A model generated the notes under the pieces. The model had not been told where the DNA came from. It saw only the letters and a program-made list of their open reading frames with translations, and did no database searches. A stretch of DNA of 64,000 nt, taken from contig NZ_CP095061.1 of NCBI RefSeq assembly GCF_022921055.1, forward strand, positions 2,643,501 through 2,707,500, written 5' to 3'. This stretch comes from Hymenobacter volaticus. GTDB taxonomy: Bacteria > Bacteroidota > Bacteroidia > Cytophagales > Hymenobacteraceae. Of this stretch, positions 18,973 to 28,474 are shown piece after piece (the stretch's first letter is position 1; each line of letters opens with the position of its first letter). A program made the position numbers and the translations under genes.

Positions 18973-19404
18973 ATGTCTATCTCTCTTCTCAACGGCTTCG
19001 GCAAAGTTTACTTGACCATTGAGTACGACGCCATTAACCATTGGGTCCACAATCAGTGGATTGGCTCGCAGACGTACGTTGGCATTATTGCTGGCGCGGA
19101 TGCCTGCCTGCACCCCTTATCGGAGAATGCCTGCTCTTACCTGCTCAACGACAACCGCCAAGTGATTGGCGGCTGGAACCATGCCGTGGAATGGATTGCA
19201 TCTGATTGGGCACCGCGGGCCGCGGCGCAAGGCCTCACCCACTTTGCCCAGGTGGTTAGCCCCGAGTCATTAGCCGCTCTCTCTGCCGAAGCGATGCATA
19301 CTAACATTGGCGACCGTTTGCAAATACGCATGTTCAGCAACATCGACGCAGCCCAGGCCTGGCTGCGCGACGTTCAACGGAAAGCGGCAAATTCGCTTGC
19401 TTAA
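18973..19404 (+). CDS. STAS / SpoIIAA-like domain protein
   Basis: A 143-residue cytoplasmic protein. It has the pattern of the small STAS/SEC14-like proteins common in Hymenobacter and relatives: YLTIEYDAINHWVHNQWIGS, a middle strand NDNRQVIGGWNHAVEWIASD, and a last helix SNIDAAQAWLRDVQRK. SpoIIAA-like proteins may bind lipids or partner proteins, but no role is established for this subgroup. It stands alone with a normal ATG. Confidence 0.6.
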   Translation: MSISLLNGFGKVYLTIEYDAINHWVHNQWIGSQTYVGIIAGADACLHPLSENACSYLLNDNRQVIGGWNHAVEWIASDWAPRAAAQGLTHFAQVVSPESLAALSAEAMHTNIGDRLQIRMFSNIDAAQAWLRDVQRKAANSLA

Positions 19405-19919
19405 AGCCCTATCTAACTCGTCATGTAGTTACCAAACACCCCTTGCGAATACTAGCCTCGCAGATTAGCTGCTCGGGCAGGAAGTGCTTGGATAGACCGC
19501 TAAAATCGCACAACAGGCGGCAGCCTCTTTTATGCAGGTGCAACCTGGTGGCCAGGGTGTTGAAGCAGGCGTACATGGCCTGAACATAGGGAAAAAGCAA
19601 ACTCTTTTCATTGTCTTTGTGCCTACACCGCTATAGTGCTCCGCTTGCCTTTGAGGCAGCTATGAGATTCAATTCTGCTAAAGAATCGGCACAACCGGGC
19701 GCATGATACTAGGGTGTGTTGAAGTCAGAATAAAGGAGGACTTCGCTGAAGCCGTCGCTTGTTTTCAAGCGCCAAGCCTGTAACCCCTTGAAATACAGAG
19801 AGCCGGCCAGTTGCTGTATAACAACCGGCCGGCTATCTGTATTTAGGTTTTCTGGAGCGCCTGCGGGCAACGCTGGGCCGGCTGTTCTATCGTATGCCAG
19901 CTCAGGGTGGCCACGACTA
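19405..19919. other. Intergenic region with a possible minus-strand fragment
   Basis: Of these 515 bp, the minus-strand frame 19421-19634 is open without recognisable start. It encodes VQAMYACFNTLATRLHLHK, then RLLCDFSGLSKHFLPEQLI and a stop at 19421. It resembles a coding remnant but I cannot name it. 19640-19919 shows nothing I can support. Confidence 0.3.
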
Positions 19920-21311
19920 TTATTTCTGCAATTCAGCCACCATTTTCTGGGCTGAACCAAGGCCAGGAGACAACTTAAGGGCTTGCGTGTACTTTTCCAG
20001 CGCTTTCTCTTTGTTGCCTTGCCGGTAGTAGGCTTCCCCGAGGCTATCGAAAGCGTTGCCGGAGGTTGGGAACAGTTTGGCATTGTACTCAAATATCATG
20101 ACAGCATCGGCGGGGCGTTTTTGCCCAAGCAAATAGTACCCTGTTTCGTTGAGAAGTTCTTCTTTATTGAACCCATACAGAGTGGGCGTTTCGTTTTTCA
20201 CTTTCTCGTATAGCGCCAGCACTTGCTGCCCGTCCATTTTCTCGAAGTCGCGCTGAAAAGTACTGAGAAACGACTTAGTGATTGGCGAATACGGCTTCCC
20301 ATCCAGCAACGCTTGAATGATCTCAGCTATATCGTGCAGATTGTTTTGTTTGTTGTTGGTTTGCAGCAGGATGGTTGTGCCGGAAGGCGGCGTGCTCACC
20401 AGCAAGGCTTGGTAGTTACCCGACGTGCCGTCGTGGACGTGGCTTACAATTCGCCCGCCTTCCATTTTTCCGCCGCCAAGCCCAGTCTGCGAACCCCGCG
20501 CGAAAGGCTGCAGCAACTCTTGCGTGGAAGCCGGGCTGATTAGTTTAAAGGAATTGATGCCTTCCGACCAGCGGTAAAAATCGTGTATGTTGAGGGCCGT
20601 CCAGCCGGCAAAAGGATAAAAGAGTTCGTCAACTACCCCCTGGTTGTTGTAAGCCCTGGCAACCAGTTTGTCCGCTGCTGTGGGGTCCACAATGCCGCTC
20701 TTTATTCCGCAGGGTTTCAGCAGCTTCTTCTGCACAAAGTCGTTGAAAGACATGCCCGTTATTTTCTCAATGATTTGCCGTTGCAGGTATACGTCGTTGA
20801 GGTTGTAGACGTACTTGGCACCTGGGGTGAAGTCGAGGGCCGTTATCTGTTTCAGCCGCTGCATATTGTCGGCGTCTCCTTTCACTTCGCGCCAGTTGCT
20901 TTGCGGCACGCCGCTGGTGTAGCGCAGCAAGTGCCTGATCTGAACTTGGCCTGCCCAGGCCGGTAGCTCGGGCAAGTAGCGGGAAATGGGGTCCTCGAGG
21001 CGCAGCTTGCCTTGTTCCTGGAGCACCATGATACCCACGGCATTAAACTCCTTGGAAATGGACCCGATATGAAAGCGGCAGGCCTCTGTTAAGCGGTTTT
21101 CGGGGCGGGCATCGGCCTGCCCCAATGCTTGCTGATAAATGATTTTTCCCTGCTCCGCGACCAGCACATTGCCGTTAAAAACTCCTAGTCGGTGTGCTCT
21201 CTTCAGCAGGCTATCCAGTTCAACTGTTTTAGAGTTGGTCTGACCATAACTGAAGTTTACACTAAAAAGCCCGCACAAACAGAGCAGTAAAAGTTGGAAA
21301 GCTTTGAGCAT
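19920..21311 (-). CDS. Serine hydrolase (beta-lactamase fold) with C-terminal TPR
   Basis: A 463-residue exported protein from the ATG at 21311, with a signal peptide MLKAFQLLLLCLCGLFSVNF. The class C beta-lactamase/DD-peptidase-like domain shows the SxxK motif in HIGSISKEFNAVGIMVLQEQ and a Y-x-N-like segment in KYVYNLNDVYLQ; the third motif is probably HDGTSG. The last ~100 residues form TPR helices (AFDSLGEAYYRQGNKEKALE). Relatives cleave D-amino peptides or small esters; the substrate is not clear. Such serine hydrolase-TPR fusions are frequent in Bacteroidota. Confidence 0.88.
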   Translation of the reverse strand: MLKAFQLLLLCLCGLFSVNFSYGQTNSKTVELDSLLKRAHRLGVFNGNVLVAEQGKIIYQQALGQADARPENRLTEACRFHIGSISKEFNAVGIMVLQEQGKLRLEDPISRYLPELPAWAGQVQIRHLLRYTSGVPQSNWREVKGDADNMQRLKQITALDFTPGAKYVYNLNDVYLQRQIIEKITGMSFNDFVQKKLLKPCGIKSGIVDPTAADKLVARAYNNQGVVDELFYPFAGWTALNIHDFYRWSEGINSFKLISPASTQELLQPFARGSQTGLGGGKMEGGRIVSHVHDGTSGNYQALLVSTPPSGTTILLQTNNKQNNLHDIAEIIQALLDGKPYSPITKSFLSTFQRDFEKMDGQQVLALYEKVKNETPTLYGFNKEELLNETGYYLLGQKRPADAVMIFEYNAKLFPTSGNAFDSLGEAYYRQGNKEKALEKYTQALKLSPGLGSAQKMVAELQK

Positions 21312-21624
21312 AGAAGAACTATAGAAGAGTGGAATGGGTAGGCAGGTGGGTAGTGTCACCTGTTTCAAGTTAAAAACATGGACCTGGCAACAGGAAACGA
21401 CTGCTAGTCGGTAAGTATTTCAGCAGCGCAGCAATTCGTATTCGCACAGCGCGAAACTGCCCTGCGCAGTAGAGACTAGCGCAGAAAGGTAAAAAGGAAT
21501 ACCTAGAAGTTTGCAGCGACTTCCACGGTTAAAGCACTACGTTTGAAGCAATAAAGCAACAGTAGCTTAAGCACTTTTCAGCACGCGCAGCTAGCAGGCT
21601 ATAGCCAGAGTTCGGGGTATAAAA
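21312..21624. other. Intergenic spacer, nothing recognised
   Basis: A 313-bp region between two leftward genes. It should contain the promoter of the serine hydrolase gene, but I see no clear promoter box, hairpin, ORF or repeat. Confidence 0.4.
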
Positions 21625-22608
21625 CTACCGTCCGCGTAGCGCGGTGGGGCTTATACCGAACTTCTTTTTGAAGGCGGCACTAAAGTGCTGCACCGAAGAG
21701 TACCCTAGCTCGAAAGCCAATTCGCTGGCCGTTTTTTGGCGTTCCTGCAGCTGCGCTTTCGCATCGGCCAGCCGGTAGTCGCTCAGGTAGCCGAACACAG
21801 TTTGGCCGAACAGTTCCTTGAAGCCTTTTTTCAGTTTGAACTCGTTGAGTCCAGCTAGGCGCGCTAATTCGGGCAGGCTAGGTGGCAACGCCAGGTGTTG
21901 AACGAGGTAATCGCGGGCAAACAGGAGGCGTTCCTGGTCGTGGTCGGTGCGGGCGTGGCGGCGCGACGCTTGGGCTTGCTCGAAGGCATCGGCCTGCAAC
22001 ACCAGTATTTCCAGCGCCTTGGAGTAGAGAAACAGCTTTTTCAGCGGCCCCACGAAACGGCAGCTTAGCACCTCGCGGATGGCCGTGTGCAGTGGCAGGT
22101 TAAGGTGCAAGCCTTGCGGGTTGAGCACTAATTGCTGCCCTTCCAGCACAGCGGCACAAAAGCGGCGCAGCGGCTCGTTGGCGTGCTGCGCCAACGCCAA
22201 GAAAGCGGGCTTGGTGAACTGCAGAATAAAGGTTTCCGACTCCAACTCTTCGTGGCGCATGGTTCCCTCGAAACCGTGGGCGTAGGACAGATTGTGTTGG
22301 TAGCTTTCCAACTGAACCAGCGTATTGGCCCGCCGGTTTTCAATGATTACCCGACCTCGCAAGTTGAAGTGCAGGTGCACCACATCCAGATCGGCGCGCC
22401 ACTCGGCCGTAAACGGTTCGTGGTAGTGCCAACGCGCATAAGCCATCCGGATGCCGTCGAAATACCAGTGGGCCAGGTAGCCCTTGCCCACCGGCAAATC
22501 TAGCTCACGAGCCTGCTCCACCAAGTCGCTGACTTGGAAGTCGCTGGCTACATAGTCGTTGCCGTGAATGAGGCGCTGGTCGCCGTGGTGACGCACTTCG
22601 AGAGGCAT
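21625..22608 (-). CDS. AraC-family transcriptional regulator
   Basis: A 327-residue regulator. The N-terminal ~210 residues lack a clear cupin signature but include VDVVHLHFNLRGRV-like strands. The C-terminus has a full AraC DNA-binding domain: LPPSLPELARLAGLNEFKLK, then KGFKELFGQTVFGYLSDYRL and TASELAFELGYSSVQHFSAA with FKKKFGISPTALR. The layout resembles PchR/YbtA-like AraC regulators. It starts 24 bp after the stop of the SgcJ-like gene, so the two are probably co-transcribed. Confidence 0.9.
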   Translation of the reverse strand: MPLEVRHHGDQRLIHGNDYVASDFQVSDLVEQARELDLPVGKGYLAHWYFDGIRMAYARWHYHEPFTAEWRADLDVVHLHFNLRGRVIIENRRANTLVQLESYQHNLSYAHGFEGTMRHEELESETFILQFTKPAFLALAQHANEPLRRFCAAVLEGQQLVLNPQGLHLNLPLHTAIREVLSCRFVGPLKKLFLYSKALEILVLQADAFEQAQASRRHARTDHDQERLLFARDYLVQHLALPPSLPELARLAGLNEFKLKKGFKELFGQTVFGYLSDYRLADAKAQLQERQKTASELAFELGYSSVQHFSAAFKKKFGISPTALRGR

Positions 22609-22632
22609 AACCAGATAGAGATTTACGGTAAG

Positions 22633-23082
22633 TTACTTCATCAAGCGCAAGAAAAGCTTGGTTAGCGGGCCGGGCCGGGTAATTCGGGTGTTCTGGAAGG
22701 CAGCGAACAACCAGTTTCCGGTTTCCTGCTGAACAGCCACCAGAGTCTGAATGGAATTACGCCCCACCGGCGCCTTTTTTTGCCAGCGCATTCTTACGGC
22801 CCCAGTGCTGTGCAGCAGCGCCACGGTAGGCGCCAACAGTTGAAAATCAGTGACTGAACTTCCCACTAACTCCGAGCCGCGCATCAGGCCATCAAACAAT
22901 TCTTGATGAACCTGCGCAATGGCGGCGCGGCCGCGCAAATGAGTGCCATCGAAGACCACATAATCGGCATTTTCGGTGAAGCTCGCGGCAAATTGCTGGC
23001 CGTCGCCGGCTTTCCAGGCGGCGCTTAGCTGATCGAGCAAAAGTTGGATGTGGTGACGGGCACTTTGGGCATGCTGTTCCAT
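22633..23082 (-). CDS. SgcJ/EcaC-family NTF2-like protein
   Basis: A 149-residue protein from the ATG at 23082; the frame is open to a TTG at 23088. It has the NTF2/SnoaL cone-shaped fold: a long N-terminal helix (IQLLLDQLSAAWKAGDGQQF), then AASFTENADYVVFDGTHLRG, VALLHSTGAVRMRW and a C-terminal NWLFAAFQNTRI. These proteins are annotated as SgcJ/EcaC oxidoreductases but the reaction is unknown. It forms a likely operon with the AraC gene that follows. Confidence 0.8.
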   Translation of the reverse strand: MEQHAQSARHHIQLLLDQLSAAWKAGDGQQFAASFTENADYVVFDGTHLRGRAAIAQVHQELFDGLMRGSELVGSSVTDFQLLAPTVALLHSTGAVRMRWQKKAPVGRNSIQTLVAVQQETGNWLFAAFQNTRITRPGPLTKLFLRLMK

Positions 23083-23300
23083 CGGCAAGAAGCTACGTGA
23101 CGCTACAAAGGTCTGACTCAGAGGCGCTGGCTTGTTTATAGAAACCGAAGTTCAACTTATACCAGCCGGATTTTCTTGTCGCTTTTTAACGCACGCTCCG
23201 GCTCCTGTACATCTGGCTCCGGATTATGTAAGTGGCACAGCCGGCGCAGCCCTGAGTTTTGCAGCAGCCTTGGCGTTCAGAACCGCCAGACCTTCTTGTT

Positions 23301-23525
23301 ATGCCCGAAACAGAAGTTTTCCAAACCAACGTAACCAACCGCCGCACAGCAGCCGCGCTGTTGCGGTGCTTGCAGGCGCAGTTTCCTACCTGGCACATCA
23401 CTTTCGACCTCGACGACTGCGACCGGGTATTGCGCGTAGCAAGCCTTGATGGCCCCCTCGACGCGCCCGCTGTGGCAACGGTGCTGCAGGCGCGCGGCTA
23501 CCGCTGCGTCCCCCTCCCCGACTGA
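23301..23525 (+). CDS. Small ferredoxin-fold-like protein, unknown function
   Basis: A 74-residue protein from the ATG at 23301. The predicted order is strand-helix-strand-strand-helix-strand (TEVFQTNV, RRTAAALLRCLQAQFP, WHITFDLDDCDRVLRVAS, DAPAVATVLQARGYRCVPL). This matches the heavy-metal-associated (HMA) fold without the CxxC metal site. The role is unknown. The next gene starts 11 bp downstream, so the two are co-transcribed. Confidence 0.55.
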   Translation: MPETEVFQTNVTNRRTAAALLRCLQAQFPTWHITFDLDDCDRVLRVASLDGPLDAPAVATVLQARGYRCVPLPD

Positions 23526-23536
23526 TTCACTTCTGT

Positions 23537-24223
23537 ATGTTTTCCTTTAAACACCTACGCCAGCTTATGCAAATCCAAGGTAGTGGCACCCTCGCGGTGC
23601 GTAGTCAACCCGTCAGTTCGTTTACTCGCCTGCACCTGAGCGTGCATGGTACCGTCGAGCTGCGCCAAAGTCACGAGGAAAAGGTAGTTATCGAGGCCGA
23701 CGACAACCTGCTCGAACACGTGAGTGTAACCAATGCCGGCCGCACGCTCTTCGTCAGTACCGAAGACAAGCTGCGCCGGCCCGCGTACTCACATCTGCTG
23801 GTGACGGTGTACCTGCGCCAGTTGCAACACCTAGACATTGCCAGCGAAGGCCACGTGACCTGCGCCGCGCCCCTGCTGGCAATAGAGCCGCTAGAAATCA
23901 AGATTCGCTCCATTGGCAACACCCAACTTCTTGTCGAAGCCGATACGCTTAAGCTGCACTGTGCTTGCGAAGGCCAGGTATCGGTAGCCGGTACGGCCGG
24001 GCAGGTGAAAATCACCAACTTATCAGAAGGCGACCTTGACTGTGGCAACCTAGCTGCTCAGCACCTCACCCTGCGCAATCTGGCCGCCGGCAACGTGCAG
24101 CTACGCGCCGAGCAAACCATTCGTATTCAGCACCTCGGGGCGGGCTCTATCCACTACGCCGGCTCTGCCCGGCTGCTCGATGTGCGCCACTACGGCGAAG
24201 GAGAAATCAGACACGTCGGCTAA
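23537..24223 (+). CDS. DUF2807 (head-GIN) beta-helix protein
   Basis: A 228-residue protein with the repetitive strand pattern of the DUF2807 putative auto-transporter adhesin head domain: VSSFTRLHLSVHGTVELRQ, VVIEADDNLLEHVSVTN, LLVTVYLRQLQHLDIASEG. It then has the stacked G-L-H repeats of a right-handed beta-helix (LNLAAGNVQ-type turns). Most family members have a signal peptide; this one begins MFSFKHLRQLMQIQGSG without an obvious one, so its location is uncertain. It is the second gene of the pair beginning at 23301. Confidence 0.75.
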   Translation: MFSFKHLRQLMQIQGSGTLAVRSQPVSSFTRLHLSVHGTVELRQSHEEKVVIEADDNLLEHVSVTNAGRTLFVSTEDKLRRPAYSHLLVTVYLRQLQHLDIASEGHVTCAAPLLAIEPLEIKIRSIGNTQLLVEADTLKLHCACEGQVSVAGTAGQVKITNLSEGDLDCGNLAAQHLTLRNLAAGNVQLRAEQTIRIQHLGAGSIHYAGSARLLDVRHYGEGEIRHVG

Positions 24224-24250
24224 GATTTTATCAGAGCAGATCACACTAAT

Positions 24251-24301
24251 GTAGCCAGCAAAACAGTCTCTCCGACTTGTCTAGGCTATTTTACTGGCTA
24301 C
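24251..24301. terminator. Imperfect hairpin between convergent genes
   Basis: The arms 24251-24266 (GTAGCCAGCAAAACAG) and 24286-24301 pair with two mismatches around a 19-base loop. It lies between the convergent DUF2807 and TPP-enzyme genes. Confidence 0.5.
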
Positions 24302-24373
24302 GAGAGCTGGTGCCAAATTCTAATTCCGTGGGTTCTAAGTGAACCTAAGACTCGACGGAAAAGAGCATCCAAC

Positions 24374-26137
24374 TTATAAAGCAGCTTTGATGGTGCCACC
24401 CAGGTGGCTAGCGGCGGCCGTGTCGCCTTTGGCAATGGCCATAGCCAGCTTTGGCGCGTATTGCACCGCTACTTTGGCATTGAAGACGAGGATATTGGGG
24501 TCTACTAGGGCGTCGATGACTACTGGACGGTCGGCTTGCAGCGCGAAGTCCAGGGCGGCATCTACTTGGTCGGGGGTTTCGATGCGGACGCCGGCCAGCC
24601 CCAGCATCTCGGCGTAGCGGGCGTAATTGAATTCTGGCACGTCCTGCGACTCGGCGAAGCGCGGGTTGCCTTGCATGAGCCGCTGCTCCCAGGTCACAAA
24701 GTTTAGGTCGCGGTTATTGAGCACCAAGATGATAAGCTGCGGGTTGCTCCACCGCCGCCAGTACCGCTGAATGGTAAGCAGTTCCTCGTTGCCGTTCATC
24801 TGCATGGCTCCGTCGCCCACGCAGGCAATAACGGGCCGCTCCGGGTAAGCAAATTTGGCGGCAATAGCGTAGGGCACCGCGCAGCCCATGGTAGCCAGCG
24901 TGCCCGACACCGAGAATTGCATGCCCGCGCGCAAGCGCAAATGCTGCGCCACCCAACTCGAGGCCGAGCCTGAATCGGCGGCCAGAATAAGGTTGTCGGG
25001 CAGGCGGGGCGAGAGTTTCTCGAACACCAAGCGCGGATTCACGGGTTCTGCTTCCTGCGCGGCTAACTCGGCTACCTGTTGCCACCAGTCTTGTATGCTT
25101 TGCTCGATTTGGGTGCGCCAACTACGATCTTCTTTGCGCTGAAGCAGCGGCAGCAGAGCCCGCAACGTTTCGGCGCTGTCGCCCGAAAGCGGCACTTCCA
25201 TGGGGTAGCGCAAGCTGAGCATACTGGCCTCCAAGTCTATCTGCACGCCGCGGGCTTTTCCTTCCTTAGGCAAAAACTCAGCGTAAGGAAATCCTGACCC
25301 CACCATCAGCAGCGTGTCGCACTCGCTCATCATCTGGTGCGAAGCGTCGGTGCCAAACAAACCGATGGCGCCCGTCACGTACGGCAAGTCGTCGGGCAGC
25401 ACGGCTTTGCCTAGAAAGGCCTTGGCAATACCGGCGCCCAGTATTTCCGCTACTTGCTGCACTTCCTCGGCCGCGAACCGGGCGCCCGCGCCAATAAGCA
25501 TGGCCACCTTGTGGCCGGCGTTTAGTACGTCGGCGGCGCGCTGCAACTCGGTGTCCTGCGGCAATACCCGCGGAGCCACGTAGCCAATGCCAGAGTGAAT
25601 GGTTTGGTGCTCGTGCTTGGGGTCTTGGTAGGTTTCCTCCTGCAAATCGTTGGGCATGATAACGCACGTAACGGTGCGCTCGGCTTTGGCAATCCGGACG
25701 GCGCGGTCGATGAGGTGGCGCACTTGGCTGGCATCGGAGGCCTGCTGCACGTAGGCACTGGCCACGTCTTTAAACAAGGACAGCAAGTCCACTTCCTGCT
25801 GGTCGCTGCCCCCGAGCGAGGTGCGCGCTTTCTGCCCGATGATGGCCACTACGGGCTGGTGGTCGAGCTTGGCATCGTAGAGCCCGTTGAGCAAGTGGAT
25901 AGCGCCGGGTCCGGAAGTAGCCAGACAAACCCCTACTTCGCCGGTGAATTTGGCGTGGGCGCAGGCCATGAGCGCGGCCATCTCCTCATGGCGCACCTGC
26001 ACGAACGACATGGTATCCTCGGCCTTGCTGAGGGCGCCCATAATGGCGTTGATACCATCGCCGGGGTAGCCAAAAATGCGCTTGATGCCCCAATCAGACA
26101 GGCGTTGAATCAGAAATTCGCTTACGAGCTGCGACAT
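24374..26137 (-). CDS. Pyruvate oxidase-type thiamine-diphosphate enzyme
   Basis: A 587-residue enzyme from the ATG at 26137; the frame is open much further upstream but the extra residues look non-coding. It has the three domains of the POX/acetolactate synthase superfamily. The N-terminal PYR domain includes FGYPGDGINAIMGAL, the activating glutamate in VRHEEMAALMACAHAKFTG and LATSGPGAIHLLNGLYDAK. The central FAD/Rossmann domain follows. The C-terminal PP domain has the ThDP motif GDGAMQMNGNEELLTIQRY and NNRDLNFVTWEQRL. It fits the pyruvate oxidase / PoxB-like group, forming acetate or acetyl phosphate from pyruvate. Which electron acceptor it uses cannot be seen. Confidence 0.88.
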   Translation of the reverse strand: MSQLVSEFLIQRLSDWGIKRIFGYPGDGINAIMGALSKAEDTMSFVQVRHEEMAALMACAHAKFTGEVGVCLATSGPGAIHLLNGLYDAKLDHQPVVAIIGQKARTSLGGSDQQEVDLLSLFKDVASAYVQQASDASQVRHLIDRAVRIAKAERTVTCVIMPNDLQEETYQDPKHEHQTIHSGIGYVAPRVLPQDTELQRAADVLNAGHKVAMLIGAGARFAAEEVQQVAEILGAGIAKAFLGKAVLPDDLPYVTGAIGLFGTDASHQMMSECDTLLMVGSGFPYAEFLPKEGKARGVQIDLEASMLSLRYPMEVPLSGDSAETLRALLPLLQRKEDRSWRTQIEQSIQDWWQQVAELAAQEAEPVNPRLVFEKLSPRLPDNLILAADSGSASSWVAQHLRLRAGMQFSVSGTLATMGCAVPYAIAAKFAYPERPVIACVGDGAMQMNGNEELLTIQRYWRRWSNPQLIILVLNNRDLNFVTWEQRLMQGNPRFAESQDVPEFNYARYAEMLGLAGVRIETPDQVDAALDFALQADRPVVIDALVDPNILVFNAKVAVQYAPKLAMAIAKGDTAAASHLGGTIKAAL

Positions 26138-26573
26138 GAGAATGAAAGTCAGATAATGGAAAGTAGCTACTCGGTCGGGTGCCCCACTGGTCGCCTCACG
26201 GACTTGACAGGTGGTTTTTGATGGAACCAGACACTGAATACGAGTAGACACCAGCGGGCGCCACTCAAAGAATGTCTTTCTATGACGTAGCGGAAGCGCG
26301 CTTCGTTGTGCATCCTCATGTTGGGAGCAGTGCAACTGCTTTGCATCCGGTAGAGCTTCCTTTCGGGCAGAATCTAGGGCACAAGGCGCAATTCAAGCAT
26401 TTGCGAGGCCCGCCGCTACGGTATTTTCTAACGAAAAAAATGAACTCACAACCGTAGCCTACAGGGCATCAGTCTCGCGTAGCTTTCGACTACTTGCTTG
26501 CTTAAAGGGGCATGGTAATGTCATGAATCCTAGTAAATTACATCTACTACACCCGAACTTCCTTCCAACTCCT
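26138..26573. other. Divergent promoter region without a gene
   Basis: A 436-bp spacer between the leftward TPP enzyme and the rightward lipase-like gene, so it should carry both promoters. No credible ORF, hairpin or repeat was recognised. Confidence 0.45.
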
Positions 26574-27791
26574 ATGAAACAAGCTCTCCGCCCCTGGCGC
26601 TGGCTGCTGCTGGTGCTGTTTGTATGCTGCCTCAACAGTTGCCACGACGATGACGACTCGAACCCCGGCCCCGTAGTTTATAGCGGCCAGCAGCTCTTTG
26701 TTTCAGCCAACCAAGTTGTTACGCTGTCTAAGGTTCAACTGCAAGCTTTGGCAACTTTAGCGGGCTATGGCGCCTTCGCTCCGCAGCTGAAGTACGACGT
26801 CACTTTCTACAAATTCCTTTACAAGACCACTTATCAGGGGCAGTTACTGCAAGTATCGGGCATGTTGGCTGTTCCACTCAACACGCCTACCCCACCGGCC
26901 CTGCTCAGCGCCCAGCACGGCACCATGTTCCGGTACGCCGATGCGCCATCCAACTTTCCAACCAGCTTCACTGGCTTCGAGTTGTTTGCCTCGGCTGGCT
27001 TTGTTACCGTCATTCCAGACTACATCGGCCTGGGTGCCTCACAGCAGGTAGTGCAAGCTTTCTACGACAAGTCCACTTCGGCCACGACGGTGGTAGATAT
27101 GATCAAGGCGGCGCAGTACTACCTTCAGCAACAGCAAGTTCCCCTGAATCCGCGGCTGTTTCTGGTGGGCTATTCCGAAGGGGGCTACGTGACTATGGCT
27201 GCCCAGCAGGAAATCGAAACCCGGCCCGAGCACAATCTCACGTTGACGGCCGCCGCGGAAGGTGCCGGTGGCTACGATCTAACGGGCATGCTCACCGGTA
27301 TTGCCTCGGCACCGAATTATGCCAACCCGTCGTTTCTGGCCCTATTTCTTAATTCCTATAATACCACCTACACCTGGAACCGTCCGCTCTCGGACTTTTT
27401 TCAGGCGCCCTATGCGGCCAAGCTTCCAGCCTTACTCGATGGCAGCAAGACCCGAGAGGAAATCAACGCCGAGCTTACTACCAGCCCCGCCGCGTTGTTT
27501 AACCCTACTTTCTACGCCAGCCTAAGCAACCCAAGCGGCGAGCCAGTGCTCAAGCAGCAACTAACCGCAAACAGCTTTCTGGATTGGGTACCCAAGAGCC
27601 CTACGCGACTCTACCACGGCACCAACGACGAGAGTGTTTTCTACCAAACTTCGGAAACTACCTTCGCGCGCTTTCAAGCTGCGGGCGCAACCAACGTTGA
27701 ATTTTTCCCAATTCCTGGTGGCATGCACCAAACCAGCATCGGCCCCATGATGGCTAATGCCCTACCCTGGCTGCAGTCCTTGGATAAGTGA
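26574..27791 (+). CDS. Secreted alpha/beta-hydrolase lipoprotein (secretory-lipase-like)
   Basis: A 405-residue lipoprotein from the ATG at 26574, with a hydrophobic segment ending in a lipobox (CCLNSC) and then an Asp-rich linker. The alpha/beta-hydrolase fold shows the nucleophile elbow GYSEGGYVTM, the acid in LYHGTNDESVFY and the histidine in IPGGMHQTS. The N-terminal PALLSAQHGTMF is in the oxyanion region. It resembles the secretory lipase family (LIP) but could be another ester hydrolase. It is surface or periplasmic. No lipase maturation factor is adjacent; that gene is at 3190. Confidence 0.8.
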   Translation: MKQALRPWRWLLLVLFVCCLNSCHDDDDSNPGPVVYSGQQLFVSANQVVTLSKVQLQALATLAGYGAFAPQLKYDVTFYKFLYKTTYQGQLLQVSGMLAVPLNTPTPPALLSAQHGTMFRYADAPSNFPTSFTGFELFASAGFVTVIPDYIGLGASQQVVQAFYDKSTSATTVVDMIKAAQYYLQQQQVPLNPRLFLVGYSEGGYVTMAAQQEIETRPEHNLTLTAAAEGAGGYDLTGMLTGIASAPNYANPSFLALFLNSYNTTYTWNRPLSDFFQAPYAAKLPALLDGSKTREEINAELTTSPAALFNPTFYASLSNPSGEPVLKQQLTANSFLDWVPKSPTRLYHGTNDESVFYQTSETTFARFQAAGATNVEFFPIPGGMHQTSIGPMMANALPWLQSLDK

Positions 27792-27839
27792 AGTGCGCCA
27801 AGCTAGCCGCGCCTCAGTTCCTGCTTGCGTAAGCAACGA

Positions 27840-28474
27840 TTAGAACCCAATGGAATTGCCACCATCGACGGGCAGCAAAGCCCCCGTGATGTACAGGGCC
27901 GCCTCCGAGGCCAGCACCTTGACCATGCCCTCCACCGCCGACTTGGAAGCGGCATAGGCCACCACCCGGTCGATGCCGTAGTAGGCCGCCATCGAGGAGA
28001 TCATCAGGATCACGCCCCGGCGCCGCGCCACTATGCCCGGGCGCAGGCGCGGGTCAGGGCGAAGACGGCGTGCAGGTTGGTGTGCAGGATGCGGCTGAAC
28101 TCGGCATCGGTCACCTCCAAAGCCGGCTTTTTCAGGTTCACCCCCGCGTTGTTGACCAAAATGTCCAGCGGCCCGTACGTGTCCTCGATGTGCGCGACTA
28201 GCGCTTCCAGCGAAGTTAAATCATTGATGTCGTTCATCACATAGTGAGATGACGCACCCAATTCTGCTACCGCTTGCTCCAGCACCTCTTGGCGCCGCCC
28301 AGTGATGACAACGGTAGCACCCGCCTGAACCATGTACCGCGCCGTGGCCAATCCTATGCCAGTACCTCCGCCCGTGACAAGGGCTAGTTGGCCAGTCAAG
28401 GAATAAGGAGCCGGTATCGACTGCCGGCTTGGTTGAGAAGGCGTCGAAAGTGGTTCCTTGGGATGATTTGGCAT
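27840..28474 (-). pseudogene. Decayed SDR paralogue of the UxuB-like reductase
   Basis: The 5' part (28031-28474) encodes LTGQLALVTGGGTGIGLATA, NNAGVNLKKPALEVTDAEFS and LTRACARA, then a stop from a one-base loss near 28031. The 3' part (27840-28030) resumes in another frame with ILMISSMAAYYGIDRVVAYA and ASKSAVEGMVKVLASE. It then jumps directly to AALYITGALLPVDGGNSIGF. Relative to the intact copy at 58547-59359, exactly 60 codons (180 bp) are gone between two copies of TCCGAGGCCA. The missing segment includes the PGFIET and substrate loop, so the product cannot be functional. It follows a GH115 gene, mirroring the arrangement of the main locus. Confidence 0.88.
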
